Below are positions 1 to 6,677 of a stretch of 11,813 bases of DNA, one piece after another; the stretch's first letter is position 1, and each line of letters begins with the position of its first letter. The DNA is taken from contig JAADDT010000036.1 in assembly GCA_013153765.1 (NCBI GenBank), positions 1 to 11,813 of the forward strand. Reading direction: 5' to 3'. The position numbers and the translations under genes are program-made. This DNA is from Aquificota bacterium (GTDB lineage Bacteria > Aquificota > Aquificia > Aquificales > Hydrogenothermaceae). Below the pieces are notes generated by a model, which saw only the letters and a program-made list of their open reading frames with translations, did not search any database and was not told the DNA's origin.

Positions 1-695
1 GCAACGATGATAATGCTTATGTATATTGCCTTCGGCACTGTCTCCTTCGGATTTTCTATGTTTTCGGAGGCATTGGTTATCAGACCAAATCCCATATAAG
101 TCAAAAACAAAACAGATGCGGCGTAAAAGGTGTCTATAATGTGTTGATAATCAACCAGAGGCTTCAGGTATTGGGGATTTATACTCCATATGCCGAAAAC
201 CACGAAGGAAAGTAAAACGGACAGCTTTATCAGAACAATCCAGAACTCAGCTCTGCCTACTGCCTTTGAGCCGAAAAAGTTAAGTGCGGTAAAGAAAGCA
301 ACCACAAAAACCTCAACAAAAGCCATGTAAAGTGGCTTTAACGGAAGGTTAAACAGGGCAAGGAAATAACCGGCAAAGGCTTTTGCAAAAAGGGATATGG
401 AAACGACGTAGCTAAACCACATCAGAATACTTAAAGTACCGGTAATCGGATTGTCTCCTATACCTCTTAATATGAACTCTATTGGACCTGCATTTGATAC
501 GAATACTGAGCCTAACTTGGCGTAAGAGTAAGCAACGCAAAAGGAAATTGCCGCCGCTATGACGAAGGCGATTGGAAGGTTGTTTTCACATATCTGGGCA
601 CCTACGCCTAAAATGGAGAATATGCCGGCACCTATCATAGTGCCAACAGCCATAGAAACTGCTTCCCACAGACCTAACTTTTCCTGCCTATTCAC
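1..695 (-). CDS. APC-superfamily amino-acid permease, C-terminus cut by window edge
   Basis: Translating the minus strand from a GTG at 695 gives 231 open codons that run off the window. The product is very hydrophobic with about six membrane segments. TM1 carries GTMIGAGIF (about residues 18-26), the unwound substrate-binding signature of the amino acid-polyamine-organocation superfamily. A TM6-like stretch near residue 200 (FLTYMGFGL) is followed by ENIENPKETVPKAI, typical of the family's conserved NP-x-x-x-x-P-x-A loop. By family knowledge it is an inner-membrane amino-acid or polyamine transporter; the substrate cannot be told. An AAAGAGGTG Shine-Dalgarno sits just upstream. A second in-frame GTG at 701 is possible but would overlap that site. 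It lies 53 bp downstream of the small cysteine-pair gene on the same strand, with a terminator between them, so it depends on read-through or its own promoter. Confidence 0.85.
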   Translation of the reverse strand, partial: MNRQEKLGLWEAVSMAVGTMIGAGIFSILGVGAQICENNLPIAFVIAAAISFCVAYSYAKLGSVFVSNAGPIEFILRGIGDNPITGTLSILMWFSYVVSISLFAKAFAGYFLALFNLPLKPLYMAFVEVFVVAFFTALNFFGSKAVGRAEFWIVLIKLSVLLSFVVFGIWSINPQYLKPLVDYQHIIDTFYAASVLFLTYMGFGLITNASENIENPKETVPKAIYISIIIV

Positions 696-732
696 TTTCA
701 CCTCTTTATAAGTGGAGTACAGTTTTAAAGAT

Positions 733-769
733 AAAAGGGAACTTCCGGCTACGCAACCGGAACGTTCCC
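733..769 (-). terminator. Rho-independent terminator overlapping the end of the 64-aa gene
   Basis: Read on the minus strand, GGGAACGTTCCGG pairs with CCGGAAGTTCCC: 12 base pairs with one bulged G around an 8-nt loop, followed by TTTT and further T-rich sequence. On the plus strand no T-run follows, so it acts on minus transcripts. The stop codon TAG of the 64-aa gene (749-751) lies in the loop, so the hairpin is partly coding sequence. It stands between this gene and the permease. Confidence 0.75.
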
Positions 770-943
770 GTCAACTATTCTGGTCTCCACTATCCTTCTA
801 CCGCATTCCTCACATCTGGTATCCAGCACTCCCACGTTATTGGCAACGACGATAACCTCCTTACCTTCCTTACCACACCTGCACCTGTAAGGCAGTTCAA
901 CGAACCTGACGTCAATCTCCCTGCTTTCCTTCAGCCTGTCCAT
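749..943 (-). CDS. Small protein with two cysteine pairs (zinc-ribbon-like), 64 aa
   Basis: The product has Cys21-x-Cys23 and Cys44-x2-Cys47 separated by about 20 residues of mainly beta-type sequence (VIVVANNVGVL). This layout suggests one zinc-binding ribbon. The first knuckle is C-x-C rather than the usual C-x2-C. I do not recognise a named family. The start is well supported: an almost perfect Shine-Dalgarno (AAAGGAGGTGAT) lies 5 nt before the ATG at 943. It is the first gene of a minus-strand unit, has a plausible promoter at 990-1017, and ends inside a terminator hairpin, so it is probably transcribed largely alone. Its role is unknown; small zinc ribbons often bind nucleic acid or protein, but nothing here proves that. 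Confidence 0.75.
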   Translation of the reverse strand: MDRLKESREIDVRFVELPYRCRCGKEGKEVIVVANNVGVLDTRCEECGRRIVETRIVDGNVPVA

Positions 944-989
944 ACTTCATCACCTCCTTTATGGTTAGTTTTTATTAACCGAGCAGGGA

Positions 990-1017
990 AAGATATGCCG
1001 TCAGGCGGATTTGTTAA
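990..1017 (-). promoter_or_regulatory. Predicted sigma-70-type promoter for the 64-aa gene
   Basis: On the minus strand TTAACA (1017-1012), a 16-nt spacer and TATCTT (995-990) form a -35/-10 pair about 50 nt upstream of the ATG at 943. The -10 hexamer TATCTT is the same as the one proposed for divergent speD. Assigned by eye only. Confidence 0.45.
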
Positions 1018-1047
1018 TGAGATAGCTCATAAAAAACAGACCTGTCC

Positions 1048-1076
1048 TTTACAATATTAGAATTATGGTATATCTT
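1048..1076 (+). promoter_or_regulatory. Predicted sigma-70-type promoter for speD
   Basis: TTTACA (1048-1053), a 17-nt spacer and TATCTT (1071-1076) precede speD by about 40 nt. The stretch from 1050 to 1100 is markedly AT-rich compared with the genes on either side. Assigned by eye only. Confidence 0.45.
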
Positions 1077-1101
1077 TTAATATTTGGAGAAAAAAATTTT
1101 T

Positions 1102-1121
1102 AAGGAGGATTGATGGATTGA
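1102..1121 (+). promoter_or_regulatory. speD ribosome-binding site with a two-codon ORF (ATG GAT TGA) over the TTG start
   Basis: The Shine-Dalgarno AAGGAGG (1102-1108) is 4 nt from an ATG at 1113 and 9 nt from the TTG at 1118. The ATG opens only Met-Asp before TGA at 1119-1121, and that stop overlaps the TTG of the real gene. No in-frame ATG for speD exists nearby, so TTG is the best start. The ATG could capture ribosomes and feed them back to TTG by termination-reinitiation. Confidence 0.55.
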
Positions 1122-1543
1122 TAGGATTTGGACCCCATTTAATGGTTGACGGCTACGATGCCAATTACGAGGTACTGGCAAGCGTGGAGGCTATTTCCGA
1201 ATTTTTAGATATGCTTCCGGAAGAGATAAACATGACGAAAATTATGCCTCCGTATGTTTTCAAGTACGACGGTGGGGACAAACCTGAAGATTGGGGAATT
1301 TCAGGCTTCGTTATCATTGCGGAAAGCCACATCAGTGTACACACGTTTCCGGAAAAGAACTACTTTTCCATAGATATTTTTTCCTGCAACGAGTTTGATA
1401 TGGACAAGGCACTTAACATTATCAGGGAATACTTCGGAACGGACAGGCTTGAAATCAGGACTACAAACAGGGGAACGGAATTCCCGAGGGATATCAGGAT
1501 AGCCACATCAATAACTAACGCACAGAGAAACAGACTGGTCTGA
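1118..1543 (+). CDS. speD: SpeD-family pyruvoyl-dependent decarboxylase (S-adenosylmethionine decarboxylase proenzyme)
   Basis: This 141-aa protein matches the short prokaryotic AdoMet decarboxylase proenzyme. The motif AESHISVHTFPE (about residues 68-79) holds the self-cleavage serine that becomes the pyruvoyl cofactor, and the following DIFSC supplies the conserved active-site cysteine. In the usual pathway it makes decarboxylated S-adenosylmethionine, the aminopropyl donor for spermidine and the longer polyamines of thermophiles. Most short SpeD proteins read HTWPE; this one has HTFPE and an N-terminus GFGPHLMVDGY, a variant that I recall from other deep-branching and deltaproteobacterial genomes. 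Some SpeD homologues have become arginine or ornithine decarboxylases, so the substrate is not certain. No spermidine synthase is adjacent. The gene starts at TTG, has its own likely promoter, and ends just before a terminator. Confidence 0.88.
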   Translation: MIGFGPHLMVDGYDANYEVLASVEAISEFLDMLPEEINMTKIMPPYVFKYDGGDKPEDWGISGFVIIAESHISVHTFPEKNYFSIDIFSCNEFDMDKALNIIREYFGTDRLEIRTTNRGTEFPRDIRIATSITNAQRNRLV

Positions 1544-1547
1544 CGAT

Positions 1548-1577
1548 AAAGCCGGCTTTAATGCCGGTTTTCTTCCT
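1548..1577 (+). terminator. Terminator of speD, shared with the convergent cytochrome gene
   Basis: CCGGC (1552-1556), a 6-nt loop and GCCGG (1563-1567) form a GC stem. It is extended outward by A-T pairs and a G-T wobble (AAAG with TTTT) and followed by a T-rich run. On the opposite strand the same hairpin covers the last codons of the cytochrome gene and is followed by a short TTT, so it may also work weakly in that direction. Confidence 0.7.
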
Positions 1578-1941
1578 TTTTTACTCCTTTGTTTTCCTCT
1601 TTAGGCGGTTCAAGGGACAGTATGTAATCAACCATTGCCTTCAGGTCTTGGTCAGGTATTTTGTCGTGTGGGGGCATCTTTATGTCAATAAAGTTAAACC
1701 ACTTTCCCGAACTGCCGTTTTTGATAGTTTTGTAAAGGTATTCTTTCACCGTCTTTTCATCACCGAACTTTTCCATATACCTTTTTTTCACGGCGTAGTA
1801 AGAAGGTCCTGCCACCAAACCGTAGTCGTGATGACAGCCGTCGCAACCGTACTTTTTAAACAGTTTTGCCGTTTCTCCACCGCTTTCCGTCCCGTAGACG
1901 GCAAAGCTAAAAAACAGCAGTGTTGCCATCAACTTTTTCAT
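1558..1941 (-). CDS. Small secreted monohaem c-type cytochrome
   Basis: The 127-aa product starts with a Sec signal peptide: MKKLM, a hydrophobic core TLLFFSFAV, and likely cleavage near residues 17-20. It then shows one haem c site CDGCH (Cys33, Cys36, His37). Met89 in KMPPHDKIPDQDLKAMVDYILSL is the probable second axial ligand, followed by the C-terminal helix usual in class I cytochromes c. The end is a charged KE-rich tail of about 16 residues. It should act in the periplasm as an electron carrier; its partner is not in the window. The start is fixed by ATGA overlap with the preceding tRNA-modification gene and by the Shine-Dalgarno AAAGGAGG within that gene's last codons, pointing to coupled translation. 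It is the last gene of the proA operon. Confidence 0.9.
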   Translation of the reverse strand: MKKLMATLLFFSFAVYGTESGGETAKLFKKYGCDGCHHDYGLVAGPSYYAVKKRYMEKFGDEKTVKEYLYKTIKNGSSGKWFNFIDIKMPPHDKIPDQDLKAMVDYILSLEPPKEENKGVKKEENRH

Positions 1942-2540
1942 CGTTTTTCCTCCTTTAGCAATTCGGTTATCCTTTTCAGGTCGGCAGTTCCCTCTCTGAT
2001 TATTTTAATCCCTCCGTCTATTTTTACAATGGTTGAAGGGGTAGTGTTTTCAACCTTGCCACCGTCCACATAACCGTCAACACTTTCTCCAAAATACCTG
2101 TACGCTTCCTGAATATCAGTAGCCGGCTTTTCACCCTCCGGATTTGAGCTTGGGGCTATTACAGGTCTGTTAACCTTACGAAGGAAATCAATTAGCTCCT
2201 TCCTGTCAGGTATTCTGAAAGCGATGCTACCTTTACCTCTGTGCAGGTAGTAAAAGTTTTCAGCCTCAGGCAGGTCTAAAACAACCGTAATTCCCTTTTT
2301 TTCAAGGAGTTTTTTCTCCTCCTCCTTAGGAACGATACGGAAAAACTTCAGGTAGTCTGTGGAAGGCACCAGCACTATTACCGGTTTTGTGGGCGTTCTT
2401 TTTTTCAGCCTGTAAACCCTTTCCACGGCGTTTTTGTCCGTTGCGTCAGCCAGCAGACCGTAAACCGTGTCCGTAGGGGCTACCACCACGCCTCCGCTTT
2501 TTATTATCTTTACAGCCTTCTCAAAGTCTATCCTATTCAT
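1938..2540 (-). CDS. tsaC: L-threonylcarbamoyladenylate synthase (TsaC/Sua5/YrdC family)
   Basis: By family, this 200-aa YrdC-domain protein makes threonylcarbamoyl-AMP from threonine, bicarbonate and ATP, the first step of t6A synthesis at position 37 of ANN-decoding tRNAs. Visible signatures are APTDTVYGL (residues 21-29), the basic KKRTPTKP (46-53) and a late PSSNPEGEKPATD segment equivalent to the SAN-x-SG motif. Its length is that of the single-domain TsaC/YrdC form; the extra C-terminal domain of longer Sua5 proteins is absent. YciO-type paralogues look similar, so the enzymatic role is not fully proven, and the other t6A genes are not in the window. Its ATG overlaps the end of panB by 8 nt and lacks a clear Shine-Dalgarno, so it is probably translated by re-initiation. 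Confidence 0.87.
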   Translation of the reverse strand: MNRIDFEKAVKIIKSGGVVVAPTDTVYGLLADATDKNAVERVYRLKKRTPTKPVIVLVPSTDYLKFFRIVPKEEEKKLLEKKGITVVLDLPEAENFYYLHRGKGSIAFRIPDRKELIDFLRKVNRPVIAPSSNPEGEKPATDIQEAYRYFGESVDGYVDGGKVENTTPSTIVKIDGGIKIIREGTADLKRITELLKEEKR

Positions 2541-3324
2541 AGGTGTGTTCTTCGTCGGGAAACTCTCCCTTTTCTACCTCTTCCTTAAAGGTTTTCAGGG
2601 CGTTTATGAAGGCTTCCCTTCCGTTAAAGTACCTTTTTACGAACTTTGGAGACCAGTCAAGCAGACCTAAAAGGTCGTGGAAAACCAAGACCTGACCGTC
2701 CGTATGCTTGCCTGCACCTATGCCGATGGTAGGTATTTCAACAAACTCGGTTATCTCCTTTGCCAGTGCGGAAGGGACAGCCTCAAGGACGATGCAGAAA
2801 ACACCTTCCTGCTCCAGTATTTTTGCGTCCTTTATTATTTTCCTTTTCTGCTCCTCCGTCCTTCCCTGAACCCTGTACCCGCCGAGGGCGTGGACGGACT
2901 GGGGAGTAAGTCCCAGATGTCCCATCACCGGAATGCCGGCGGAAACCAGCTTTCTTATCACCGGCACTATTTCTTCACCGCCTTCAACCTTCACGCCGTT
3001 TGCACCTGTTTCTTTCATTATCCTTCCCGCATTCTCCACAGCCTCTTCAGGGGATACCTGATAGGACAGGAAAGGCATGTCAACAACGATGAATGTCTCC
3101 CTTGCTCCTCTCCTTACTGCCTTTGCGTGGTAAACCATCTCCTCAAGGCGGACAGGTAAGGTCGTCTCAAGACCCTGCACCACCATACCTAACGAGTCGC
3201 CTACCAGAATACAGTCCACACCGGCTTCCTCACATATGCGGGCAGACCAGTAGTCGTAAGTGGAGACCATAGTTATCTTTCTGCCTTTTTCTTTAGCCTC
3301 TAAAAACTCATTTATTGTCTTCAT
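2533..3324 (-). CDS. panB: 3-methyl-2-oxobutanoate hydroxymethyltransferase
   Basis: The product transfers a hydroxymethyl group from 5,10-methylene-tetrahydrofolate to 2-oxoisovalerate to give ketopantoate, the committed step to pantothenate and CoA. At 263 aa it has the usual length and a full TIM-barrel pattern. The metal and substrate site is visible as DSLGM (Asp43), VDMPFLSY (Asp82) and KVEGG (Glu114). The catalytic Glu181 lies in VLEAVPS, and GHLGLTPQ and IGIGAG are family signatures. The gene overlaps proA by 17 nt; its Shine-Dalgarno AAGGTGG lies inside the proA tail 4 nt before the ATG. No panC, panD or panE is nearby, so the operon mixes pathways. Cytoplasmic; all key residues are present. 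Confidence 0.96.
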   Translation of the reverse strand: MKTINEFLEAKEKGRKITMVSTYDYWSARICEEAGVDCILVGDSLGMVVQGLETTLPVRLEEMVYHAKAVRRGARETFIVVDMPFLSYQVSPEEAVENAGRIMKETGANGVKVEGGEEIVPVIRKLVSAGIPVMGHLGLTPQSVHALGGYRVQGRTEEQKRKIIKDAKILEQEGVFCIVLEAVPSALAKEITEFVEIPTIGIGAGKHTDGQVLVFHDLLGLLDWSPKFVKRYFNGREAFINALKTFKEEVEKGEFPDEEHTYE

Positions 3325-4675
3325 CTTTCCACCTTACATCACAGGCTTCCCTGTCTATTTCAACCTCTTCCTCTTCGTCTTTAGGTATGCCGAAGTTGTC
3401 CCTTATCTGACCGTTGCCGAATATGATGAACTTGGGGATTGTAAGCTCCTCCAGTCCCATAGGACCTCTGGCGTGTATCTTGTCTGTGGATATACCCATT
3501 TCAGCTCCCAGACCGAACTCGTTCCCGTCCGTAAACCTTGTTGATGCGTTTATGTAAACGGCGGCACTGTCCACCTCGTTTATGAACTCCATACCCTTGG
3601 TGTAGTTTTCGCTTACTATCGCATCTGAGTGTCCCGAACCGTATTTATGGATGAAATCTATAGCCTCCTCCAAACTGTCAACCACCTTCACCGCAATGAT
3701 CAGGTCAAGGAACTCCTCGTAAAAGTCCTCCTCCGTGGCAGGGACTATTTCCGTGTTTGCCGCCTTTGGATGGTCTTTCAGTATCTCAAGTGCTCTTTCA
3801 TCACACCTCATTTCCACACTTGCCTTGCCGTAGTAGTACGCTATTTCCGGAAGGAACTCCTCCGCTATGTCCTTGTGGACTACCAGATTTTCTATGGCGT
3901 TGCAGACGGAAGGTCTCTGGACTTTTGCGTTGTAAGCTATGTTTAAAGCCTTATCCATATCGGCATCACTGTCAACGTAAAGGTTGCAAACGCCTTTGTA
4001 GTGTTTTATAACCGGCATTTTAGCCTTTTCCACAACAGTTTTTATCAGACCTTCACCACCTCTTGGTATAACCACGTCTATGTACTGGTCCATCTGGAGG
4101 AGGTAGTCCACAACCTCCCTTTCCGGCGTGTTTACGAACTGGATAGCCTTTTCCGGAAAGCCTGTTTCTTCAGCCGCCTGCTTCAGTATCTCAACAAGAA
4201 CCTTGTTTGTGTTAAGCGTCTCACTGCCACCTTTCAGTATTACGGCGTTTGAGGATTTCATACACAAAGCCGCCGCCTCAACGGTCACGTTAGGTCTTGC
4301 CTCGTAAATGATCATTATGGTTCCAAGTGGCGTCCTCATTCTGCCGACCCTTAAACCGTTAGGTCTGGTCCACATTGATATTACCTGACCTACAGGATCG
4401 GGCAGTGAGGCAACGTCGTGCAGAACCTTTGCCATACCCTCTATACGGTTTTCGTTAAGCGTAAGCCTGTCAATGAAAGCCTGTGAGTATCCCTTCCTTT
4501 TTGCGTTTTCAATGTCCTTGTTGTTTTCTTCCTGTATCTGCTCCTTTTTCTCAATTAGAAGCTCCGCCGCTCTTAAGAGGGCTTTGTTTTTAACGTCCGT
4601 TTTAAGCGTCCTTAAGGTCTTCTGGGATTTTTTTGCCTTTTGACACAGCATTTCTGCATACTTGTGTAAGTCCAT
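3308..4675 (-). CDS. proA: Gamma-glutamyl phosphate reductase with an acidic C-terminal tail
   Basis: ProA reduces glutamyl-5-phosphate with NADPH to glutamate-5-semialdehyde in proline synthesis. Family signatures are TPLGTIMIIYEARPNVT, VILKGGSE, the catalytic cysteine in RPSVCNAIENL (Cys258 from the chosen start) and GLGAEMGISTDKIHARGPMGLEELT. The usual protein is about 415-420 aa and ends shortly after the GQIR position; here about 30 further residues follow, rich in Glu and Asp. The stop and the codons before it carry the panB ribosome site. I chose the ATG at 4675 because GGAGG lies 5 nt upstream; a GTG at 4678 adds one residue but is only 2 nt from GGAGG. It is the first gene of the operon. 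proB is not in the window. Confidence 0.95.
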   Translation of the reverse strand: MDLHKYAEMLCQKAKKSQKTLRTLKTDVKNKALLRAAELLIEKKEQIQEENNKDIENAKRKGYSQAFIDRLTLNENRIEGMAKVLHDVASLPDPVGQVISMWTRPNGLRVGRMRTPLGTIMIIYEARPNVTVEAAALCMKSSNAVILKGGSETLNTNKVLVEILKQAAEETGFPEKAIQFVNTPEREVVDYLLQMDQYIDVVIPRGGEGLIKTVVEKAKMPVIKHYKGVCNLYVDSDADMDKALNIAYNAKVQRPSVCNAIENLVVHKDIAEEFLPEIAYYYGKASVEMRCDERALEILKDHPKAANTEIVPATEEDFYEEFLDLIIAVKVVDSLEEAIDFIHKYGSGHSDAIVSENYTKGMEFINEVDSAAVYINASTRFTDGNEFGLGAEMGISTDKIHARGPMGLEELTIPKFIIFGNGQIRDNFGIPKDEEEEVEIDREACDVRWKDEDNK

Positions 4676-4678
4676 CAC

Positions 4679-4766
4679 AACCTCCAGCTCTAAACTTACT
4701 GTCCGTTTATAATCCTAAAATATAATATATAATGTTAAAAAACAAATCTTTAAAGCGTGGTATTCA
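4679..4766. promoter_or_regulatory. Divergent promoter region between proA and nadE
   Basis: This 88-bp gap is AT-rich at 4706-4750. For nadE there are two TATAAT boxes (4721-4726 and 4728-4733); the second has TTTATA 16 nt upstream (4706-4711). For proA the minus strand has TATAAA at about 4711-4706 but no convincing -35 at normal distance. The region must serve both the four-gene proA operon and nadE. I see no operator or riboswitch structure in it. Confidence 0.5.
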
Positions 4767-6491
4767 ATGAAAACGATAAGACTGGCTTTAGCTCAGATTA
4801 ACAGCACGGTAGGGGACATAGAGGGAAACGCAGAAAAGATAATAAACGGCATAAAAGAGGCAAAAAAGCTTGAGGCTGACATAGTTGCCTTTCCCGAACT
4901 TGCAATCACAGGATACCCGCCTGAAGACCTTCTTTTAAAACCAAGCTTCATAAGGAAAAACCTGAAATACCTGAAAAAAATAGCACAGGAAAGTAAGGGG
5001 ATAATATCCGTCGTAGGCTTTGTTGACAAGGTTGAGGACATATACAACGCCGCCGCCGTCCTTTACAACGGTGAGGTGGTGGCAAGCTACCACAAAAACC
5101 ACCTTCCAAACTACGGCGTGTTTGACGAGGTAAGGTACTTCCAGAGGGGAAACAGGATAGTAATACTAAACATAGAAGGCTACAAAATCGGACTGTCCAT
5201 ATGTGAGGACATATGGTATCCGGAAAACCCGATAAACATACAGGCAATAGAAGGTGTTGAACTGGTAATAAACATAAACGCCTCACCTTACCACATAGGG
5301 AAGGTAAAGGAAAGGGAAGACCTGCTTAAGGTAAGGTCAAGGGACAACCTTATATCAATAGCTTACGTCAACATGGTAGGGGGACAGGACGAACTGGTTT
5401 TTGACGGCAACAGTATGGTTGTTGCACCTGACGGCTCATTTTCGGCAAAGGGAAAGGCTTTTGAGGAAGACCTTGTGGTTTGCGACATAGACCTTGACCA
5501 GATATTCAGAAAACAGCTTAAGGACGACCGTTTAAGGAACCTGCGGGCAGGCTACAAAAGGGACGAAAAGGTGGTTGAACTGTTTATGGACTACAAAATA
5601 AAGGAAAAGCTCCAGACAATTCCGCAGAGGATAGAACTTGATCAGAAAGAGACGGAAGAGATATACAACGCACTCGTTTTAGGACTGAAGGACTACATAC
5701 ACAAAAACGACTTCCAGAAGGTTGTTATAGGCTTAAGCGGTGGTATAGACAGCTCACTTACAGCCGTTATTGCCGTTGACGCACTGGGCAGTGAAAACGT
5801 GAAGGGCGTTTTAATGCCGTCCATATACACCTCAAAGGAGAGTATAGAGGACGCACTACAGCTGGCGGAAAACCTCCAGATAGAAACCTTCACCATACCA
5901 ATCTGGGACATATACCAGACATACATACAACAGCTACAGCCGGTATTTAAGGACAGGAAGCCTGACACGACGGAGGAAAACCTTCAGGCAAGGATAAGGG
6001 GAAACATACTTATGGCACTGTCTAACAAGTTCGGCTGGATAGTCCTTGCCACAGGAAACAAGTCTGAAATGAGTGTGGGATACGCCACACTTTACGGGGA
6101 CATGGTAGGCGGTTTTGCCGTCCTTAAGGACGTTTACAAAACGAAGGTTTACGAACTGGCTATTTACAGAAACACCGTATCTCCGGTAATACCGGAAAGG
6201 ATTATAGAAAAACCGCCTTCAGCAGAGTTAAAGCCTGACCAGAAGGACGAGGACGAACTTCTGCCTTATCCAATACTGGACGAAATAATATACCTGTACG
6301 TGGAAGAGGACATGCCGGCTGAAGACATAATCAGGCTCGGCTTTGACCGTAAGGACGTGGAAAAGGTCATCAGAATGATAGACAGGAACGAATACAAAAG
6401 AAGGCAGGCACCGATAGGTATAAGGATAACCAGAAGGGGCTTCGGCAAGGACAGGAGAATGCCGATAACTAACAAATTCAGGGAGATATAA
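4767..6491 (+). CDS. nadE: Glutamine-dependent NAD+ synthetase
   Basis: This 574-aa protein joins two enzymes. The N-terminal nitrilase-type glutaminase (about residues 1-270) has the Glu-Lys-Cys triad: Glu44 in AFPELAITGYPPEDLL, Lys110 in YHKNHLPN and Cys146 in SICEDIWYP. The C-terminal ATP-pyrophosphatase (about 290-574) has the P-loop GLSGGIDSS (322-330) and ATGNKSEMSVGYATLYGDM. Together they free ammonia from glutamine and use it to amidate deamido-NAD, the last step of NAD synthesis. Length and domain order are normal for the two-domain bacterial form. The Shine-Dalgarno is weak (GTGG), but the Met start matches the family N-terminus (KTIRLALAQINSTVGD). The 61-aa membrane protein follows with no gap. 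Confidence 0.97.
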   Translation: MKTIRLALAQINSTVGDIEGNAEKIINGIKEAKKLEADIVAFPELAITGYPPEDLLLKPSFIRKNLKYLKKIAQESKGIISVVGFVDKVEDIYNAAAVLYNGEVVASYHKNHLPNYGVFDEVRYFQRGNRIVILNIEGYKIGLSICEDIWYPENPINIQAIEGVELVININASPYHIGKVKEREDLLKVRSRDNLISIAYVNMVGGQDELVFDGNSMVVAPDGSFSAKGKAFEEDLVVCDIDLDQIFRKQLKDDRLRNLRAGYKRDEKVVELFMDYKIKEKLQTIPQRIELDQKETEEIYNALVLGLKDYIHKNDFQKVVIGLSGGIDSSLTAVIAVDALGSENVKGVLMPSIYTSKESIEDALQLAENLQIETFTIPIWDIYQTYIQQLQPVFKDRKPDTTEENLQARIRGNILMALSNKFGWIVLATGNKSEMSVGYATLYGDMVGGFAVLKDVYKTKVYELAIYRNTVSPVIPERIIEKPPSAELKPDQKDEDELLPYPILDEIIYLYVEEDMPAEDIIRLGFDRKDVEKVIRMIDRNEYKRRQAPIGIRITRRGFGKDRRMPITNKFREI

Positions 6492-6677
6492 ATGGGCGAT
6501 TTATTAAGAATTTTAGCAGGCTTTGTTGTTGGATTCGTAGCCGTTTATACCCTGCTAAAAAGGGAAGAAAAAACGGAAGAAAACCGTCTGGAGGATATGG
6601 AAATACCTCCTTTTGAAGGCTCTGAAAGGAGTTTTGAGATATTCAAAAAGTTCAGCCAGATGAAGCAGAAGGTTTAA
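6492..6677 (+). CDS. Small single-span membrane protein, 61 aa
   Basis: I do not recognise this protein. Residues 5-22 ([18 protein letters not shown]) form one strong membrane span followed by KREEK, suggesting an N-out/C-in anchor with a charged cytoplasmic tail of about 38 residues ([19 protein letters not shown] and a final helix [13 protein letters not shown]). The ATG follows the nadE stop directly (TAAATG), and GGGAG inside the nadE tail serves as ribosome site, so the two are translated from one transcript. The final TAA overlaps the stop of convergent nth in a shared TTAA. The tight coupling and complete ribosome site make it a real gene; whether it relates to NAD synthesis is unknown. 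Confidence 0.7.
   Translation: MGDLLRILAGFVVGFVAVYTLLKREEKTEENRLEDMEIPPFEGSERSFEIFKKFSQMKQKV

Noticed and set aside
963..980. Short inverted repeat GGTTA/TAACC before the 64-aa gene.
   Set aside because: Only five AT-rich pairs with an 8-nt loop; too weak to call an operator or attenuator.
1561..2073. Plus-strand open frame of 170 codons opposite the cytochrome and tsaC genes.
   Set aside because: It is antisense to two genes with clear motifs, has no ribosome site, and its protein has a Phe/Val/His-rich composition typical of shadow frames.
2677..3946. Several plus-strand open frames opposite panB and proA.
   Set aside because: Shadow frames of well-supported enzymes; no Shine-Dalgarno and no recognisable motif.
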